Source: Streptomyces mashuensis
GTDB lineage: Bacteria > Actinomycetota > Actinomycetes > Streptomycetales > Streptomycetaceae
Assembly (NCBI RefSeq): GCF_014654785.1
Contig: NZ_BNBD01000008.1
Coordinates: 1 to 64,000, forward strand
Length of the DNA stretch: 64,000 nucleotides
Direction of reading: 5' to 3'
Made by a program: the position numbers and the translations under genes. Shown piece by piece: positions 61,131-64,000 of this stretch. Within the stretch, counting starts at the first letter, position 1. Each line of letters starts with the position of its first letter. Under the pieces are notes generated by a model. That model was not told where the DNA came from, made no database searches, and was given only the letters and a program-made list of their open reading frames with translations.

Positions 61131-61786
61131 GCCCGAGCGCGGACACCCGGACCAAGCTGCTGGAAGGTGCCCTGCGCACCGTCGCCGAACAGGGCATCGC
61201 CAAGGTTTCGGCGCGGAGCATCGCCGCCACGGCCGGGGTCAACCAGGCGCTGGTCTTCTATCACTTCGGCAGCGTCGACGACCTTCTCTCCGCCGCATTC
61301 CGGCACGGCGCCGAGCAGCGGGTGGCCCGGTACCGCGAACGGCTCGACCGCGTCCGCACCCTCTCGGAACTCCTGGAGGTCGGGCGCCGGCTGCATGTTG
61401 CCGAGCGCGCCGAGGGGAACGTGGCCGTCCTCGCCCAGTTGCTGGCCGGTGCCCAGACCCAGCCCCGGCTCGCGCCGGCCACCGCGGCGGGTCTCGCCCT
61501 GTGGGTCGAGGAGATCGAGCGGGTGCTGGTCCGTGTGCTGGCCGGCACGCCCCTCGCCGGCCTCGTGGACGCGTCCGGCCTGGCCCGGGCCGTCGCTTCC
61601 GCCTTCGTCGGGCTGGAACTGTACGAGGGGGTGGACGCGGACGGCGCCCTGCGCGCGCTGGACGCGCTCGACCAGCTCTCCGGGCTGGTGTCCGTGCTGG
61701 AAGAGCTCGGCCCGGTGGGGCGGCGAGCGGTCCGGGCACGTCTGCGGCGGGGCTCCGGGGAGCGGGACGGCGGACAGCGGTCCTGA
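61127..61786 (+). CDS. TetR-family regulator
   Basis: 219 residues. N-terminal HTH (about 8-55): LLEGALRTVAEQGIAKVSAR, then SIAATAGVNQALVFYHFGSVDDLL. The C-terminal ligand domain is variable. Co-translated with the DUF4166 gene and likely binds the paired TTGAGC/GCTCAA dyads upstream of it (inference). Convergent with the Ntn-hydrolase gene, 26-bp gap. Confidence 0.9.
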   Translation: MSPSADTRTKLLEGALRTVAEQGIAKVSARSIAATAGVNQALVFYHFGSVDDLLSAAFRHGAEQRVARYRERLDRVRTLSELLEVGRRLHVAERAEGNVAVLAQLLAGAQTQPRLAPATAAGLALWVEEIERVLVRVLAGTPLAGLVDASGLARAVASAFVGLELYEGVDADGALRALDALDQLSGLVSVLEELGPVGRRAVRARLRRGSGERDGGQRS

Positions 61787-61812
61787 GCCCGGTGGCCGGG
61801 GGCCGGGGGCCT

Positions 61813-62427
61813 TTATCGTCCGCGCCTGGCGGGCGGGATGTCTGCGGCAGTCAGGGGCCGGCCGTGCGGGCCGTCGGCGTCCGCAGGTGCCTTGGCCGCC
61901 GTGACGTAGGAGAACGGCGCGGAGACTCCGGCGCTGTGGTACTCGGCTGCCGTCAGGGCCAGTGCCAGGCGCCTGCGGGGCTTGAGGTCCAGTTCGGCGG
62001 TGGCGTGCAGAGCACCCAGGGCGAACTCGTTGCCGCAGCCCACGGCTGCGTAGCCGTCGGCGGGTTCGGCCACCTGGTAGTCGTCGTGGATGACGAAGAG
62101 CCGGCCGTGGATGCCGACGAGGAACGTTCCCGCCTGTTCCTGTTCGGAGTCCTTGCGTGCCCAGCCGCCGTTCTTCAGGCAGGTGCGCAGTTTGTCGACG
62201 AAGACGGTGGTCATGAAGGCGTCCATGTTCCCCTTGGGCCTGGGCGCTTTGAACGCGTGGTGCAGCAGTTGTCCCATGCGGAAGCTGGTGGTGAAGCCCA
62301 TGGCGTAGGGGCCGTTGCGGAAGATCTTCGGATCGCGGCGCACGGTGATCCTCAGACCGCACACGCCTGCGGAGTCCCCGCCCAGGTGTACGCGTCCCTT
62401 GTGCACGAGCCCGACGATCACCGTCAT
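61813..62427 (-). CDS. proteasome-like Ntn-hydrolase family protein
   Basis: 204 residues; GGGGAGA lies upstream of ATG 62427. The N-terminus MTVIVGLVHKGRVHLGGDSAG has a Thr immediately after Met, positioned as the N-terminal nucleophile of proteasome/HslV-fold enzymes; the GGDSAG loop is typical. The later segment VGCGNEFALGALHATA matches the helix of the beta-subunit fold. The substrate is unknown; it may be self-compartmentalised or monomeric. It lies 83 bp downstream of the heme peroxidase gene in the same direction. Confidence 0.75.
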   Translation of the reverse strand: MTVIVGLVHKGRVHLGGDSAGVCGLRITVRRDPKIFRNGPYAMGFTTSFRMGQLLHHAFKAPRPKGNMDAFMTTVFVDKLRTCLKNGGWARKDSEQEQAGTFLVGIHGRLFVIHDDYQVAEPADGYAAVGCGNEFALGALHATAELDLKPRRRLALALTAAEYHSAGVSAPFSYVTAAKAPADADGPHGRPLTAADIPPARRGR

Positions 62428-62510
62428 GGTCTCCCCCTTCTCCGGGCCGCCCCTCTCGATATTGCGCCGCGGGCGCCCGGCCGAAACCGTGCCGGGGCGG
62501 GCCTTGCCGG

Positions 62511-64000
62511 TCATGCCGTCGGGGCTGCCGGGCTCCACGGCGCGAACGCGTTGTCCACCGACCGCAGGGCCCAGCGGAGGTCCGGCAGGTGGCGCAGCAG
62601 CACGGTGGTCATGGTGTTGTTCTCGATCCACTCCAGCCCGGCCGGGGTGTACACCTGCGGGGTGTAGTCGGTGGTGAGGAAGCGGTCGCTGTTGAGGCGG
62701 CGGGACGCCATGAGGACGAAGATGCGGAAGGCGGTGTCGCTGAAGGCGAAGCCCTTCGGGCGGGGTTCGGCGAACAGGCCCACCGAGAGGTCGACCCTTT
62801 CGATGTCGTCGGCGTACAGGCGCCGCAGTTCCTCTGCCCAGGTGGGGTCGTCCGTCAGGGAGGCGAAGTCCTTGGCGGGGAGCAGGCCGAGTCGTCGCCG
62901 GAACTCGTTGTAGCGCGGTACGCCCAGCTCGCGGCTGCGCAGGATGTCGACGGCCCCCAGGTCCATGAGCATGCCGTCCGGGCGCCGGAACTCCTGGAGG
63001 TGCCGTGGGTAGTTGTGCAGGGTGACCAGGCCGGGGTGCGAGGTGCCGAAGGAGTAGAAGAGGTCGGTCGCCGAGTGCCCGGCGAGTACGTCGTAGGTTT
63101 GGTGGCCGGTCAGCTCGTGGAACTCGGCCTGCTGGAGCAGGGCGTCGTCGGCGGCCGAGCGGAAGCTCCAGTCGTCCGGGATCAGGGGGTGCATCCGGTA
63201 GACGGCCACGAACTCCTCGGTGAGGCTGTACGGCACACCGAAGTGGTCGGTGCGGCCGCCCACGATGCCGCTGAGCACCTCGCTGCGGCTGACCCTGCCG
63301 AGCAGCCGGTGCATGCGTGCGCCCAGCAGCCCGTACCAGTTGGCGTGCATGGCGGTGACCGTCGTCGGGTGGCTGATGACGGCGGGCGTCCATTCGACGG
63401 TGTGGATCTTTGCGATGAGGGCCGCGTTGATCAGGCGGGCCCGCTGGAACAGTTCCTCGTCCGGCCAGTCGGGACACGTCTCGCGCAGCCTGTCGCAGAT
63501 GGCGTTGTGCTCACGGGCGAAGAGGGTGTGCATCATCGCCAGGCCCAGCCAGAAGCCGGGTACGTTCGCGGGGTCCTTGTCCGGCTCTCCGGGGAACAGC
63601 GGGCCGTTGCCGGGGACCTTCAGCTTGCCTTCGGCGCCCGTGCGCAGCCGGCGCTGGGTGTCCAGATCGTTGCCGTAGAGCTGGGAGGCGTCCCACCAGT
63701 GCGAGTTCTCGTTGATGTGCGTCGGCGGGAGGCCGTCGTCCCCGTCTGCGGGGCGGGTCGGGTCGGGAAGGGTGCGCGGGACGAGCATGGGCGGACTGGG
63801 CCAGGGGTCGTCGGCGGTGAGCTCGATCCGCCAGGGGTTGTCCATGGTGCCCGGGCCGTGGCCGACCCAGTCACGGATCATGAACTGCAGCCAGGCGGCG
63901 ACCAGGGTGTTGACGGAGGTGGCGGGGATGAACTCGTGCCGGGTCAGGACGGCACGGCTGACGTCGCGCGGGCTGGGGCGGAGGATGCCCGGCCCGGGTT
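62511..64000 (-). CDS. animal-type heme peroxidase / alpha-dioxygenase-like, partial
   Basis: The gene continues past the right edge of the window; about 496 codons are present. The reading frame runs on above nt 63881 (SPRDVSRAVLTRHEFIPATS, then AAWLQFMIRDW), so the true start is outside. Family motifs: NENSHWWDASQLYG (substrate/Ca loop), LFAREHNAICDRL, AKIHTVEWTPAV, the proximal-heme VYRMHPLIPDDW, and HNYPRHLQEF. The segment usually reading HDW near the distal site is RDWVGHG here. The family oxygenates fatty acids or generates hypohalous acid; the substrate is unknown. Confidence 0.85.
   Translation of the reverse strand, partial: PGPGILRPSPRDVSRAVLTRHEFIPATSVNTLVAAWLQFMIRDWVGHGPGTMDNPWRIELTADDPWPSPPMLVPRTLPDPTRPADGDDGLPPTHINENSHWWDASQLYGNDLDTQRRLRTGAEGKLKVPGNGPLFPGEPDKDPANVPGFWLGLAMMHTLFAREHNAICDRLRETCPDWPDEELFQRARLINAALIAKIHTVEWTPAVISHPTTVTAMHANWYGLLGARMHRLLGRVSRSEVLSGIVGGRTDHFGVPYSLTEEFVAVYRMHPLIPDDWSFRSAADDALLQQAEFHELTGHQTYDVLAGHSATDLFYSFGTSHPGLVTLHNYPRHLQEFRRPDGMLMDLGAVDILRSRELGVPRYNEFRRRLGLLPAKDFASLTDDPTWAEELRRLYADDIERVDLSVGLFAEPRPKGFAFSDTAFRIFVLMASRRLNSDRFLTTDYTPQVYTPAGLEWIENNTMTTVLLRHLPDLRWALRSVDNAFAPWSPAAPTA

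Overview
The window looks like an arm region of a linear Streptomyces chromosome. GC is very high, GTG starts and AGGAGG-type ribosome sites are common, and the families are typical of the genus: SARP/NB-ARC regulators, small secreted crystallin-like proteins, a GH46 chitosanase and an XRE-cupin regulator. Intact metabolic genes alternate with decayed material: helicase, recombinase, transposase, phage, kinase, BVMO and MFS remnants, plus orphan CRISPR repeats.

Layout. 0.2-2.1 kb: broken DUF3732 and helicase-associated remnants. 2.3-13.3 kb: a compact two-armed gene set. The leftward arm is an ELFV-type amino-acid dehydrogenase, an MSOX-like FAD amine oxidase, an acyl-CoA (AMP) ligase and a secreted gamma-glutamyltransferase. 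The rightward arm is an epimerase-fold reductase, a glutamine-synthetase-like ligase and an alpha-oxoamine synthase. A shared 375-bp divergent control region separates the arms, and a small-molecule methyltransferase lies at the far left. No PKS or NRPS module is present. This is my best candidate for an undescribed pathway: an amino acid condensed with an acyl-CoA, keto reduction, gamma-glutamyl tagging, then removal of the tag outside the cell.

13.3-18.4 kb: a methyltransferase, a MurG paralogue, a low-molecular-weight phosphatase and the tail of a DegT aminotransferase. An ISL3 fragment joins this group to a broken AraC gene. 18.5-23.7 kb: a two-repeat type I-E CRISPR relic without cas genes, a serine hydrolase, a NarL-type two-component pair and a GNAT. 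23.7-31 kb: mostly debris, with a small membrane zinc-ribbon-like protein, a frameshifted 2OG-Fe amino-acid dioxygenase next to a LysE exporter, a YbaK-type deacylase and small secreted proteins. 31-40 kb: a GNAT, an APC permease, BVMO and MFS remnants, an I36-type secreted protein, a methyltransferase bracketed by related repeats, a RibD/DHFR-like reductase and an SRPBCC protein.

40-51 kb: two large SARP-NB-ARC-TPR regulators. One is divergent from a secreted DUF6528 protein; the other is translationally coupled to a secreted bulb-lectin. An MHS-type MFS transporter and a DIP1984 protein lie between them. 51-64 kb: a PhyH-type dioxygenase, a secreted glycosidase-like protein, an XRE-cupin regulator divergent from a class II aldolase/DapA-like operon (with two matching operators), an ABM protein, a membrane protein, chitosanase plus carbonic anhydrase, a DUF4166-TetR operon with paired operators, and an Ntn-hydrolase next to a heme peroxidase cut by the window edge.

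Family assignments rest on motifs read by eye. No database search was run.
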